DNA from: CALELM01 sp045617105
GTDB lineage: Bacteria > Bacillota > Negativicutes > Selenomonadales > Selenomonadaceae
DNA: 35,524 nucleotides
Direction: 5' to 3'
Assembly: GCA_045617105.1 (NCBI GenBank)
Contig: JAZLHW010000144.1
Location: 1-35,524 of the forward strand
The notes under the pieces were generated by a model, which did not search any database, was not told where the DNA came from, and was given only the letters and a program-made list of their open reading frames with translations. The position numbers were made by a program, and so were the translations under genes. Shown piece after piece: positions 16,301-24,484 of the stretch (positions are counted from its first letter, which is position 1; every line of letters begins with the position of its first letter).

Positions 16301-16476
16301 CTCGTCTTGATGCAGTAATAAATAAATATGGGAAAAATTACATGCTTTATGTATATGAGAATTTAGATTTGTATGAGTATAAATTTTATGACAAAAAGGA
16401 TGCTTACATTTTGAGATTTGCAGTTCGTAGAAATGATAATAGAGTTAAATATATAAGTGTACGTTATGCAAACTGA
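13384..16476 (+). CDS. Dynamin-like GTPase fused to Sel1 repeats, membrane-anchored
   Basis: This 1030-aa protein begins with a dynamin/GBP-type GTPase. It has a P-loop GEFSAGKS at 50-57, switch-I threonines in PTTAV (75-79), DSPG at 147-150 and NQID at 204-207 in place of NKxD. The region from about 340 to 770 is a string of Sel1-like (TPR-type) helical repeats (AAKYGESEAETAYA, AALQGIPDAQVALAECYRQGIG, VPVAQAYRNGTGVEKDPVQEFYWLTRAA), a protein-interaction solenoid. A transmembrane helix follows near 815-835 (ISVVAFVMLTFYFVGLYIG), then a charged coiled coil with an exact tandem duplication, and a C-terminal domain starting GGVKLGDDIKIVEQTLGKA. AAGGAG lies 9 bases before ATG 13384; the in-frame GTG at 13348 is less likely. 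First gene of the dynamin operon; Sel1 arrays are unusual in bacterial dynamins. Confidence 0.85.
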   Translation: MPELTLGAAIDGLKKMELKLINEPKFKRHLQELKELETMAGEPLLIMVMGEFSAGKSTFINAVLGQEVTVRGATPTTAVITKICYGDRDETIVHFKDGRKKQYDHHNFVRLTAETTADKEARRLRKEMDYVEKRLNLSILKEVSIIDSPGLGAITAGHEQTTKRFMGNADAVVWLMNVQQPAKASEVNRLESLDPRLKPFVLVNQIDLIDEEEDDIDDILDDVWQKVKGHAHSVHGISAKKALEGRLSGNNADVEASNIDEFFSLLRDEVLPNRDGYRMHTLVHETATLLRHGGATLKFWSDQIESLRDFNYEIYANEQAALQSFEQALAEFARLWKEYVYDKGQEAERQYFEGVLYQYGLLGPADTKKALECFKVAAKYGESEAETAYASALESVGYYKDAFSEYQKAALQENGEAAAGLARLIEQGHGKGDAQVWYRKAAQWGFMEAHLHIDYGSDVTKKFHGLHEAALQGIPDAQVALAECYRQGIGCVRDTADVFKWQLEAAKQGLHSQFVPVAQAYRNGTGVEKDPVQEFYWLTRAADYADAESALHVALCFFYGHGVEQDCVEAFIRLQRISDNFFYGKVRKQAKMELDRLFVQGTAEIQLLIGDAVFSGKLKAFFRDSRAIDWYKRAESQGSLDGAYRKGLCLWRIYQEKNHDPKTHCGSDGFIEKVAESWRQRKNKVLYGAYISIKKAEKAGHVAAEGFLQRKFEEGIPELQYCIAQAIETEGNDLRDAFYWYLKAAEGGYAPAFTVVGEFYSTGKGGQQSWFNALSWLSKAKKEDGERGKEAYKAFVAPTYRKIKRGISVVAFVMLTFYFVGLYIGRDFAGHDFRLNQLAEHVRKAVEEKRLDQLAEHVRKAVEEKRIVAERAENEKKAQEEAEKKNRKNRENKPNVDGQKVSDDVIGGVKLGDDIKIVEQTLGKALKKTASEGNQIRCEYEQMDVAYKNGRVVGIAADDEKYSLTGRGVKAGSRLDAVINKYGKNYMLYVYENLDLYEYKFYDKKDAYILRFAVRRNDNRVKYISVRYAN
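15883..15978 (+). repeat. 48-bp tandem duplication within the first dynamin gene
   Basis: Two adjacent 48-bp units (15883-15930 and 15931-15978) differ at two positions only. Each adds 16 residues ending HVRKAVEEKR to the coiled coil after the membrane helix. The near identity suggests a recent slip duplication that keeps the frame. Confidence 0.9.
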
Positions 16477-16547
16477 AAATTTATAGTGAGTTTTTGTACT
16501 AGGAAAGTAATTTCTATCTTAAAAAATAAAATGAGGAGGGGAAATGT

Positions 16548-18434
16548 ATGGATTTAGCTGCATATAGTCAAAAAAAGCAGCAATTAACATTAGATTTACA
16601 AAAATTACGGACTGTATCTAAGGAATTAGCTTTGACTAATCAAATGAGTGATTTGACACAATACCTGTCTTCTCTTGAAGATGAGCATTTTGAATTGGTG
16701 GTCGTTGGAGAGTTTTCACGTGGCAAGTCAACCTTTGTTAATGCGATGTTAGGCCGTCGCATACTGCCTTCAAGCAAGAAGCCAACAACGGCGATTATAA
16801 GCAAGATCGTTTATGAGGATGTTCCTACGTACACTCTGTTTTACAAAGATGGCAGCAGAAAGGGGCTTACAGAAGATGATTTTCTCAAGATTACTGCACC
16901 TCGAGAAGGAAGTTTTTTGGATAAGATCCGCTCTTTTGCTTCCAAAAAAGAGCAGGATGAGATAGACAAAATCAGCTATGCCGAAGTCGGTTATCCTTTG
17001 AGCTTTTGCCGTGACAATGTTGAAGTCGTTGATACGCCGGGTACAAACGACTTGAATGTTGGCAGAATCGAAATCACGTATGGCTATATCAATAAGGCGG
17101 ATGCTATTATCATGATTCTTTCTGCTACGCAGGCGATGTCGCAGTCGGAATCTGATTTTTTGCGTGAACGGATTTTAGGGAATCAAATTCGTGATATATT
17201 TTTTGTTATCAGCTACAAAGACCAGCTTCATGGCAAGGAGGAGGAACAAAGGGTAATTGACTTTGTTAGTGATGCCATATATAAGATAGCACCGGAACTT
17301 GGAAGCGATTTGCATATCCATCTTTTGTCCAGCAAGCAGGCTCTCGTGTATCGCCGCTTGCAGAATGGGGAGACATTGAAACCTAGTGCAGTGGCACAAA
17401 AGCCTGAAACGCTGGAAGAAACTGGATTCCCTGAATTTGAAGATGCTCTTGGCAATTTCCTGTCGGAGGAAAAAGGATGCGTGAAACTCGCAAAATATAT
17501 CAACTGCGGTGTACAGGTGGGCAGTAAGATACAGAAGGATATCGCAACCCGATTGGAGGTGGCGAAGCATTCTGCTGATGATATTCGTGAGCAAGCAGCC
17601 AAGCTGGAACCAAAATTTTTGCACGCAAAGAAAGAAGTCGAGCAAGCTGTGGAACGAATGCGGAGAAACCTGCAGCAATTGCATGACGATATAGAGTCAG
17701 CTTGCAGTGAGTCAAAAAGTGATATGTATAGCATTATAGCAAGGACAGTGGATGAATATAACGGTGAAATCAATGAAAAAGAGATGAACCAGACCTTGGG
17801 GCGTGAGATGACACAAAACCAAAAAAGACTGATAGATAAGCTTCAATCCATACAAAAAAATTGTTTTGATAACGAGCAGAAAAAAATGCGAGACACACTT
17901 GTTCGTGTATGGGAAGATATCGAGTTAGAGTATCAAAGCGGATTCAGTTTGCCAACTAAATTTTCAAAGAATCCCATCAATGTCCATGTTGAAGTTCCAT
18001 CTAAGGATAACGACGCAGGTTTCTTTGGGAATATCTCACTGGGGCTGGCCACACTTGGCTTTATTGTTGGTGCAGCTCCTTTGGGCATCCTCTTTTATGG
18101 TGCTGTCGGATTGCTGGCTAAATTTTTTGGTAAACAGAGGGCAAACCCAAGCGAAAAAGTCAAGCGTGAATTGCGTAAGCAGTGCGACAAGAATTATGAT
18201 ATCATTCGAAAAAAAATTGTCGATGCTTATGACAAGCAGGTGACAGCATTCCTCCATGCGATAGAGAATTCTGCAAATGGAAGGGTGGAGGACATGCGTT
18301 CCCAGTTGAATTCCGTCATTGCAATGAAGAATTCTCAAGAAGCAGATGCCAAGCAACAACTTGAAGCCCTGCGGCAACAGCAGGAATATGTTGGCAACGT
18401 ATGCCGCCATATGCAGACCATTTTGACGAGGTGA
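16548..18434 (+). CDS. Dynamin-like GTPase, second of three
   Basis: This 628-aa protein has its P-loop GEFSRGKS at 54-61, switch-I threonines at 80-81 and DTPG at 162-165. SYKD sits at 222-225, where NKxD is expected, so base recognition may be relaxed. After the GTPase come long helices (about 330-470). A hydrophobic hairpin follows near 498-530 (ISLGLATLGFIVGAAPLGILFYGAVGLLAKFF), typical of the membrane paddle of bacterial dynamins, then a C-terminal helical return. Such proteins bind and remodel or fuse membranes, often as heteromers of two paralogs. GAGGGG precedes ATG 16548, 71 bases after the first dynamin gene. The third gene's start lies only 7 bases after this stop, so the last two are tightly coupled. 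Confidence 0.88.
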   Translation: MDLAAYSQKKQQLTLDLQKLRTVSKELALTNQMSDLTQYLSSLEDEHFELVVVGEFSRGKSTFVNAMLGRRILPSSKKPTTAIISKIVYEDVPTYTLFYKDGSRKGLTEDDFLKITAPREGSFLDKIRSFASKKEQDEIDKISYAEVGYPLSFCRDNVEVVDTPGTNDLNVGRIEITYGYINKADAIIMILSATQAMSQSESDFLRERILGNQIRDIFFVISYKDQLHGKEEEQRVIDFVSDAIYKIAPELGSDLHIHLLSSKQALVYRRLQNGETLKPSAVAQKPETLEETGFPEFEDALGNFLSEEKGCVKLAKYINCGVQVGSKIQKDIATRLEVAKHSADDIREQAAKLEPKFLHAKKEVEQAVERMRRNLQQLHDDIESACSESKSDMYSIIARTVDEYNGEINEKEMNQTLGREMTQNQKRLIDKLQSIQKNCFDNEQKKMRDTLVRVWEDIELEYQSGFSLPTKFSKNPINVHVEVPSKDNDAGFFGNISLGLATLGFIVGAAPLGILFYGAVGLLAKFFGKQRANPSEKVKRELRKQCDKNYDIIRKKIVDAYDKQVTAFLHAIENSANGRVEDMRSQLNSVIAMKNSQEADAKQQLEALRQQQEYVGNVCRHMQTILTR

Positions 18435-18441
18435 AATATTA

Positions 18442-20253
18442 GTGGACATCAAAGCAAGAAAGAGACAGTTGCGGGATATTGCAAGCCAAGTAGTTGAGCG
18501 TGACTATGTGAAAAACAGACCGCAGGCACTGCATGAGGTTAACTCGCTCATCTCAGATATTCATCGTGATTTTTATACGGTGGTGGTTTTGGGAGAATTC
18601 AAGCGTGGCAAATCCACCTTTGTCAACGCAATTCTTGGAGAACCTATTTTACCGATGGATGTACTTCCGGAGACCGCGGTCATCAGTGCTATTATGTATG
18701 ATGATAAGCCTTGTCTCGGTGTAGTTCATTCAGATGGAACAGAAACGGAAGGGGAGGTATCACGGGCGTATCTTCAGAGATTTTCTGCCAAGTCAGCGGC
18801 TCAGGATGATTTGGCTGGCATTCGCTATATAAAAATCGGCTATCCTATTGAGATGTTAAAAAACAAAGTGGTTTTGGTGGATACTCCGGGTGTTTCAGAC
18901 ATGAATCAGCAGCGAAGTGATGTTACTTACCAGTTCCTGCCACGTGCCAATACCGTGCTATTCTTGTTGGATGCAAATTCACCACTCAAAAAGACAGAAA
19001 AGGATTTTATAGAGCAGCAGCTCGTACCTCTGGGAATAACCGATATCATGTTCTTGGTCAACAAATATGATTGTGTTGATGAGGAAGAAGATGAAGACTT
19101 GCTGGATGAATTGCAGGAGCGTCTGTCCAATGCATTTGGCATTGGGAAACCAAATGCATTGCTGAATCAAATCGAGCTTTTTCCTATTTCGGCAAAGCAA
19201 GCGCTGGATGCGTGCCAGAACGATGATGCCGAATTGATGGCAATATCGGGAATGCCGGCTGTCAAGGAACGGTTGCAAGAACTTTTGACCGAAGGGCACA
19301 TGGAACAAACAAAAGTTGCAGCACATCGGAAACGCCTTTATTTTCTTATGGATAAATTGGGGCGTGATTTGGATAGCAGCAAAATGATGAAACAAGCGGA
19401 TGCAGATACTCTTCAGCAGTATTGCGATAAATTGGATGCAATGCTTGCCGAAAGGGGACAAAAAAAGGATAATATCAAAAACTATGCAGAGCATGGCAAG
19501 GAACGCATTTATGAAATGGCGGATAAGTCACTTTCCTTTTTCCAAAACAAGCTATCTGAGGAAGTATGCGATAACATAGAAGCATTTCGAGGTACGGATT
19601 TCAAAGCGTATGTGGAACAAGACATCCCACGGGTGGTCAAAAAAAACATTGAAGGATGGAGCGGCTTGTATGGCCCTCATCTTGACGAAGCTCTTTCTGC
19701 GTTGGAAAACGAGCTTGCACGAGGACTTAGCTACTATTTCAACCAGCAAGTAAGACTTGTGGCAGAAGGAATCGGCGGCCTTAAGTCCTCCAAGGCAATG
19801 TTTGCTCTGGAAGCTACAGATATATCCAATGTAAACTTGCAGGCGGGAGCAATTGCTGCTGTAGGAAGTTTGGGATTGCTTGCAGTCGTTGGTGGTATAG
19901 CGATGCCACTGATAAGTCTGGCGGCACTGCCTTTTTTGAGGGAGAAAATGCTGAAGGAAAAGCTTGCTGCTGCCAAGGAGGTGGTGATACCTGCGACAAA
20001 AGCGCAGATCGTTAAATCTGTAGCATTGCTGCGTCAGGAAGTTCACAAGTACATTGATCAGAGAACGGAAATGATTATTTCCAACACGGAATATGCGTAT
20101 GAGCATATTTTGCTAAAAATGAGGCAAGATGCTGAGAAGGAAATTTTCTCAAAGCAAGAAGCAAAAGCCGAGACACAGCAGGAAATACGTCTTTTAATGC
20201 AAGGATTGGAAGAAATTAATCGTTGGAAGAGCCAATTATTAAAATTCGATTGA
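18442..20253 (+). CDS. Dynamin-like GTPase, third of three
   Basis: This 603-aa protein carries P-loop GEFKRGKS at 51-58, ETAV at 77-80, DTPG at 147-150 and a canonical NKYD at 207-210. It is the only one of the three with a textbook G4 motif. Long helices surround a hydrophobic hairpin near 470-500 (AGAIAAVGSLGLLAVVGGIAMPLISLAALPFL), the expected membrane-insertion paddle. The start is GTG 18442, with GAGGTG 8 bases upstream, inside the end of the preceding gene. It is similar in plan to the second dynamin, so the pair may form a heteromeric membrane-remodelling unit as reported for paired bacterial dynamins. That is inference from family knowledge. Confidence 0.88.
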   Translation: MDIKARKRQLRDIASQVVERDYVKNRPQALHEVNSLISDIHRDFYTVVVLGEFKRGKSTFVNAILGEPILPMDVLPETAVISAIMYDDKPCLGVVHSDGTETEGEVSRAYLQRFSAKSAAQDDLAGIRYIKIGYPIEMLKNKVVLVDTPGVSDMNQQRSDVTYQFLPRANTVLFLLDANSPLKKTEKDFIEQQLVPLGITDIMFLVNKYDCVDEEEDEDLLDELQERLSNAFGIGKPNALLNQIELFPISAKQALDACQNDDAELMAISGMPAVKERLQELLTEGHMEQTKVAAHRKRLYFLMDKLGRDLDSSKMMKQADADTLQQYCDKLDAMLAERGQKKDNIKNYAEHGKERIYEMADKSLSFFQNKLSEEVCDNIEAFRGTDFKAYVEQDIPRVVKKNIEGWSGLYGPHLDEALSALENELARGLSYYFNQQVRLVAEGIGGLKSSKAMFALEATDISNVNLQAGAIAAVGSLGLLAVVGGIAMPLISLAALPFLREKMLKEKLAAAKEVVIPATKAQIVKSVALLRQEVHKYIDQRTEMIISNTEYAYEHILLKMRQDAEKEIFSKQEAKAETQQEIRLLMQGLEEINRWKSQLLKFD

Positions 20254-20269
20254 TATGGAGGAGAGAAAA

Positions 20270-20743
20270 ATGAGCATTTTTACTGATTTTGACGATTCTT
20301 TTGGTGCCGGCCAATACACAGGCATGTCTTCTGGTGATGGCGGTACAGATGTACTTCACAATGGCTCCGTTGTCGACCATATCCACAACAAGATGGGAGC
20401 AAGTTTTGAGGACGGGAAATTTGTTGTTCGTACTGCAAATCAGGTGGGTGGCATCGATACCATGGTTGATGGTCACATGGAATCGCATACCCAATCCAAC
20501 ATGATGGGCGGTTCGGATGTCTACCACGATGGTCATCTTACGGAAACCAGCATTCCAAATGCTGTTGGTGGGGAGGATTTCTATGATGGTGATATGCAGT
20601 TCAAAGGAATGTCAACGCCCAATGTTTTTGGCAGTGAGGACTATCTGTCTTGGGGTGGAAATGAAAATTCCATCATGCAATACGATGATCCGCTGCAGTA
20701 TGCTTCAAAATTGAGATTGCGGGCATTTGATGCAGGAATGTGA
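20270..20743 (+). CDS. Small repeat protein at the end of the dynamin operon
   Basis: This 157-aa protein is built from about five imperfect repeats of 17-21 residues starting near 24, 43, 60, 80 and 100, with a sixth begun at 121. The pattern is roughly G-G-x-D, aromatic, D-G, Thr/Ser, then P-N or x-N before the next G-G (for example GGSDVYHDGHLTETSIPNAV). Such short Gly/Asp repeats probably form a beta-solenoid or sheet. It has no signal peptide or membrane helix. GGAGGAGAG lies just before ATG 20270, 16 bases after the third dynamin stop, so it is almost surely in the same operon. I do not know a function; a partner or cargo of the GTPases is a guess. Confidence 0.75.
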   Translation: MSIFTDFDDSFGAGQYTGMSSGDGGTDVLHNGSVVDHIHNKMGASFEDGKFVVRTANQVGGIDTMVDGHMESHTQSNMMGGSDVYHDGHLTETSIPNAVGGEDFYDGDMQFKGMSTPNVFGSEDYLSWGGNENSIMQYDDPLQYASKLRLRAFDAGM

Positions 20744-20874
20744 AATGGAATGTCACAAGAGGTTTGACCATATCCATATCATGTCAGCCTGTTTCATTTC
20801 TGTGTTCAGAAGTAATTCAGATTACCGAATATGTTTAGAGTATTTTCGAGAGTTAGAAAGGAATTGATCTTTAT

Positions 20875-21399
20875 ATGTCTATCAGAAAAATTATGTCAGT
20901 GCTTTACTTGCTTTCCGTTTTGCTCATCTCATTCACAACACAAGCGGAGGCGGCGGCGTACCCTAAGAATCCGGATTATCTCGAAGGAAATACGAATTAT
21001 CCGCTTGTGTGGGGGCATATGGATGATGGGTGGTTTCTCGATAAGGCATCCATCAAATGCGAGAAATATGAACCGCCGTGCTACATACTCTCTGCTAATT
21101 TTTTCGTTGTCAATAATGCCAATCGAGGAAATACACACATTAGTAGAGTTGTGCCGATGAGATGGTTCTACAACTACAATGATGTAGCGATGTATATCGA
21201 TCAAGACTATGGCACCAATAGTTGGCGTTATATGAAACCCACTGGTTCCAATGCAGAATCAGGATTAGGAATGTATGCGGGCGAGGCTGTATTCTATATC
21301 AATTATGGGATGAAGTTCTATGGCTCTCGGACGTGGTACGATAGTTTCTTGGGGAAAAATGTTGAGGTATTTACCAATCAGTTCTATAAGAGATTTTGA
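20875..21399 (+). CDS. Secreted hypothetical protein
   Basis: This 174-aa protein has a clear signal peptide (MSIRKIMSVLYLLSVLLISFTTQAEA, with AEA-type cleavage near residue 26). The mature domain is rich in aromatics (YPLVWGHMDDGWFLDKASIKCEKY ... MRWFYNYNDVAMYIDQDYG ... GEAVFYINYGMKFYGSRTWYD). Two cysteines in the N-terminal half (KCEKYEPPC) could form a disulfide. I recognise no named family. AAAGGA lies upstream of ATG 20875. It is 131 bases after the dynamin operon and ends before its own terminator, so it may be a separate transcript. Confidence 0.78.
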   Translation: MSIRKIMSVLYLLSVLLISFTTQAEAAAYPKNPDYLEGNTNYPLVWGHMDDGWFLDKASIKCEKYEPPCYILSANFFVVNNANRGNTHISRVVPMRWFYNYNDVAMYIDQDYGTNSWRYMKPTGSNAESGLGMYAGEAVFYINYGMKFYGSRTWYDSFLGKNVEVFTNQFYKRF

Positions 21400-21446
21400 T
21401 TTTAACCTAATCAAATATTGCATAAACTCAGCCAAAGCGGATAAAT

Positions 21447-21488
21447 AGCACTGCGACAGCTTTTGATAGTTGCCAGTGCTATTTTTTG
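21447..21488 (+). terminator. Terminator of the secreted-protein gene
   Basis: AGCACTG (21447-21453) and CAGTGCT (21474-21480) form a 7-bp stem followed by ATTTTTTG. Confidence 0.75.
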
Positions 21489-21504
21489 CAGGGATTTCTG
21501 ATGG

Positions 21505-21542
21505 GGCTGTTGCATGAGTGAGAAATCACTTGTGCAACAGCC
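21505..21542. repeat. 17-bp GGCTGTTGCA hairpin, copy 1
   Basis: Arms 21505-21521 and 21526-21542 pair over 17 positions (two adjacent G-T wobbles) around a GAAA loop. The sequence recurs, slightly altered, at 31949 and in shorter form at 29123. Confidence 0.75.
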
Positions 21543-21734
21543 TCATAATTATTTCTTCTTTTTAAGTGCTGCCCTCTTTCATGGTTGGGGGTAATAGTGG
21601 TAAAATAAAATAGTTATGGCTCATGGTACATCTCCTTTGATACTTTTTGGATGTGGTAATTTAATTCTGCCACAAGTTTTGCTGTGAGCCGTTTGTTTGT
21701 TTAATTTCATTAAGAAGGAAAGAATGGTATTGTG

Positions 21735-24002
21735 ATGGATATGAATCTTGCTGTAATCAAGCGTTCCGGCATTACGGTTGAATATCATCGGCAAAAAATT
21801 TTTAATGCGATTGCTGGTGCGAACAACGATAGTACGGAGCAGATGACTCAGGACGAAATGATGGCGGTTACGCTTCAGGTAGAGAAGAATCTGGAGGGAC
21901 GCGACCATGTGACGGTGGAGGATATACAGGATATCGTAGAAAAGGAGCTGATGAAGCATGATTTCTATGATATTGCAAAGAAGTATATTAGATATCGCCA
22001 GCGTCACGAAGAACGCCGTGCCGCACAAAAGCATTTGATGGGTTGTTATCGGGATATTTTCTTTGCGGATGCCGTGGATTCGGATATGAAGCGGGACAAT
22101 GCAAATATCAACACAGATGCATCGATGGGAATCATGCTGAAGCTTGGTGCAGAGGGTGCAAAGCATTTTGTCGATAATTATGTTTTGCCGGAGGCATATG
22201 CTTCGGCAGATAAGGATAACTATATCCATATCCATGACAAGGATTTCAGCTTGATTACGTTCAACTGCTGCCAGATCGACCTGCTGAAGCTGTTTCATGG
22301 AGGTTTTTCAACGGGGCATGGTTTCCTTCGGGAGCCAAATTCGATCCGTGCTTATGCATCGCTTGCCTGCATTGCGATCCAGTCGAACCAGAATGACATG
22401 TTTGGCGGGCAGTCCATTAACTGCTTCGACTATGCGATGGCAGAGGGCGTAAGGAAATCCTTCCGCAAGGCTGTGGCAAGTGAAGCATTCAAAGCGGCGG
22501 CGTATCGATTCGGTACCGAGCCTTTTGACGGGGAAAAGGCTTTTCAGAAGGCTTTTTCGAGTGCTGCAGATCTGACAAAATGCTGCTTTGCGGAATCTAG
22601 GGAAGGGGCTGTTTATGAGTCTTCCGTGGAGGAGATCCAACGAGGCTTGGAGCATGTTCTGCAAGAGAACTATCATCTTCCGACAGAGAATGCGGCGAAG
22701 GATGCGGAGACGATCTATGACCTTGCTTGCAGAGATGTGGTGGAGGAGACGCATCAGGCAATGGAAGCCTTAATCCATAATTTCAATACGCTGCACAGCC
22801 GTGCCGGTGCGCAGGTGCCGTTCAGTTCTATCAATTATGGAATGGATACGACACCGGAAGGCCGCTTGGTGACGAGCGAGGTGCTGAATGCTATTATGGC
22901 AGGGCTTGGCAATGGGGAAACGCCGATCTTCCCAATTTCGGTCTTTCAGCTAAAGGCGGGTGTGAACTACGATCCGGAGGACGTGAATTACGACCTGTTC
23001 CAGAAAGCCTGCCGTGTCAGTGCCAAGAGGCTCTTTCCTAACTTTGTCAATTTAGATGCACCGTACAATTTGCAATACTACAAAGAGGGCGACTACAACA
23101 GCTATGTGGCAACGATGGGATGCCGTACCCGCGTCATGAGCAACATCAATGGACCGGAGGAATCCGGCAGCCGAGGAAATTTCTCTTTTGTTACGATCAA
23201 TCTGCCGAAGCTGGCATTGGAAGCAGAAGGCAATTTGGACAAGTTTTGGGCACTTTTTGACAAATACATTGCAGTTTCGCATGATTACCTGCAATTCCGA
23301 TTGAAGACGATTGAGGAAAAGCATGTTTATAATTATCCGTTCCTGATGGGGCAGGGTGTGTGGATGGACAGCGAAAAGCTGGCTCCCAATGATTCCATTC
23401 GGGAGGTCTTGAAGCATGCTTCGTATTCCATCGGTTTTTGCGGATTGGCGGAATGTCTTGTAGCACTGACGGGAAAGCATCACGGTGAGAGCGAGGAATC
23501 GCAGAAGCTGGGACTTGAGATCGTGGGGCATCTTCGCAAGGCAGTAGATGCGTATACGAAGAAGGAGTCTATGAATTGGACCTGCTTTGGCACGCCGGCA
23601 GAGAGTACGGCGGGACAGTTCCAGCGTTCCAACCGAAAGGTTTACGGCGTGATACCGGGGGTTACGGATCGTGACTATATGACAAACAGCAGTCATGTTC
23701 CTGTCTACTACAAGATTCGTGCCATTGACAAGATCCGCATAGAGGCTCCTTATCATGCACTTGAGAATGCAGGCCATATTGCTTACATCGAGATGGACGG
23801 GGATCCCTCCAAGAACATTCAGGCGTTTGAGGCGATCGTCCGTGCAATGCATGACCATGATATGGGATATTTTTCCATCAACCATCCGGTAGACAGGGAT
23901 CCTGTCTGCGGTTATACGGGAATCATAGAGAATGAGTGTCCGCATTGCCATCGCAAGGAAGTGGAGACTGGAACCTTCGTGATAAAGAGAATGAGGGTAT
24001 GA
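21735..24002 (+). CDS. nrdD: Anaerobic (class III) ribonucleoside-triphosphate reductase, apparently lacking the glycyl-radical end
   Basis: Class III reductases make deoxyribonucleotides from NTPs without oxygen. This 755-aa protein has an N-terminal ATP-cone (IKRSGITVEYHRQKIFNAI) and the barrel with FNCCQIDLLKLFHGGF and MGCRTRVMSN, which hold the expected active-site cysteines. It ends with a zinc-region remnant: VDRDPVCGYTGIIENECPHCHRKE, then VETGTFVIKRMRV and stop. Family members normally continue with a loop like RRITGYLVG holding the glycyl radical; none is visible here, and no frame downstream encodes it before ridA, 22 bases on. No nrdG activase gene is adjacent. ATG 21735 is chosen; GTG 21732 is equally placed relative to AAGGAA. 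It may be inactive, or need a separate partner. Confidence 0.88.
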   Translation: MDMNLAVIKRSGITVEYHRQKIFNAIAGANNDSTEQMTQDEMMAVTLQVEKNLEGRDHVTVEDIQDIVEKELMKHDFYDIAKKYIRYRQRHEERRAAQKHLMGCYRDIFFADAVDSDMKRDNANINTDASMGIMLKLGAEGAKHFVDNYVLPEAYASADKDNYIHIHDKDFSLITFNCCQIDLLKLFHGGFSTGHGFLREPNSIRAYASLACIAIQSNQNDMFGGQSINCFDYAMAEGVRKSFRKAVASEAFKAAAYRFGTEPFDGEKAFQKAFSSAADLTKCCFAESREGAVYESSVEEIQRGLEHVLQENYHLPTENAAKDAETIYDLACRDVVEETHQAMEALIHNFNTLHSRAGAQVPFSSINYGMDTTPEGRLVTSEVLNAIMAGLGNGETPIFPISVFQLKAGVNYDPEDVNYDLFQKACRVSAKRLFPNFVNLDAPYNLQYYKEGDYNSYVATMGCRTRVMSNINGPEESGSRGNFSFVTINLPKLALEAEGNLDKFWALFDKYIAVSHDYLQFRLKTIEEKHVYNYPFLMGQGVWMDSEKLAPNDSIREVLKHASYSIGFCGLAECLVALTGKHHGESEESQKLGLEIVGHLRKAVDAYTKKESMNWTCFGTPAESTAGQFQRSNRKVYGVIPGVTDRDYMTNSSHVPVYYKIRAIDKIRIEAPYHALENAGHIAYIEMDGDPSKNIQAFEAIVRAMHDHDMGYFSINHPVDRDPVCGYTGIIENECPHCHRKEVETGTFVIKRMRV

Positions 24003-24024
24003 GAATCAGAGAGGAAGCGTTGAT

Positions 24025-24405
24025 ATGAAAACGATATATACAGACAAGGCACCGGCAGCTGTCGGGCCATACAGCCAAGCAATCGCAGTAAATGGAATGT
24101 TGTACCTTTCCGGGCAGATCGCCATTTTGCCGGAAGCAGGGAAAATCGTCGCAACGGACATTGAGGGGCAGGCAGAGCAGTGCTGCAAGAATATAGAAGC
24201 TGTGCTTTCTGAGGCTGGCACAGATATGAGTGCTGTGGTGAAAACGACCTGTTTCCTTGCGGAAATTGCAGATTTCCAAAAGTTTAATGCTGTCTATGCA
24301 AAGCATTTTATCAGCAAACCAGCGAGAAGCTGTGTTGCAGTCAAGAATCTGCCGGCTGGCGCACTTTGTGAGGTAGAAGCGGTAGCAGTCTTGAAGGAAG
24401 CATAA
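24025..24405 (+). CDS. ridA: RidA family enamine/imine deaminase
   Basis: This 126-aa protein matches the YjgF/YER057c/UK114 family throughout: KAPAAVGPYSQAIAVNGMLYLSGQI, then VVKTTCFLAEIADFQKFNAVYAKHF and KPARSCVAVKNLPAGALCEVEAVAV. RidA hydrolyses reactive enamines such as 2-aminoacrylate, released by PLP enzymes, and acts in the cytoplasm as a trimer. The conserved arginine (KPARS) and the terminal glutamate region (CEVEAVAV) that bind the substrate carboxylate are present. It follows nrdD by 22 bases and is probably cotranscribed with it, and it is closed by its own terminator. Confidence 0.95.
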   Translation: MKTIYTDKAPAAVGPYSQAIAVNGMLYLSGQIAILPEAGKIVATDIEGQAEQCCKNIEAVLSEAGTDMSAVVKTTCFLAEIADFQKFNAVYAKHFISKPARSCVAVKNLPAGALCEVEAVAVLKEA

Positions 24406-24414
24406 GGACTTGGG

Positions 24415-24445
24415 ATGCGCATGGTATTGGCTGTGCGCATTTTTG
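24415..24445 (+). terminator. Terminator after ridA
   Basis: ATGCGCA (24415-24421) and TGCGCAT (24434-24440) form the stem, followed by TTTTTG. Confidence 0.75.
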
Positions 24446-24484
24446 CATAGGTGAAGGAAGAAAGGACGGAATGGGGAGGATTAT

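Larger units (their letters stand above)
21400..21734. other. Intergenic region between secreted protein and nrdD
   Basis: It holds the terminator at 21447 and the long hairpin at 21505. The rest, up to the AAGGAA ribosome binding site at 21715, shows no gene. I saw no convincing NrdR-box pair. Confidence 0.5.

Noticed and set aside
21560..21734. NrdR-box regulation of nrdD
   Set aside because: I could not find a pair of the expected 16-bp boxes in the leader.
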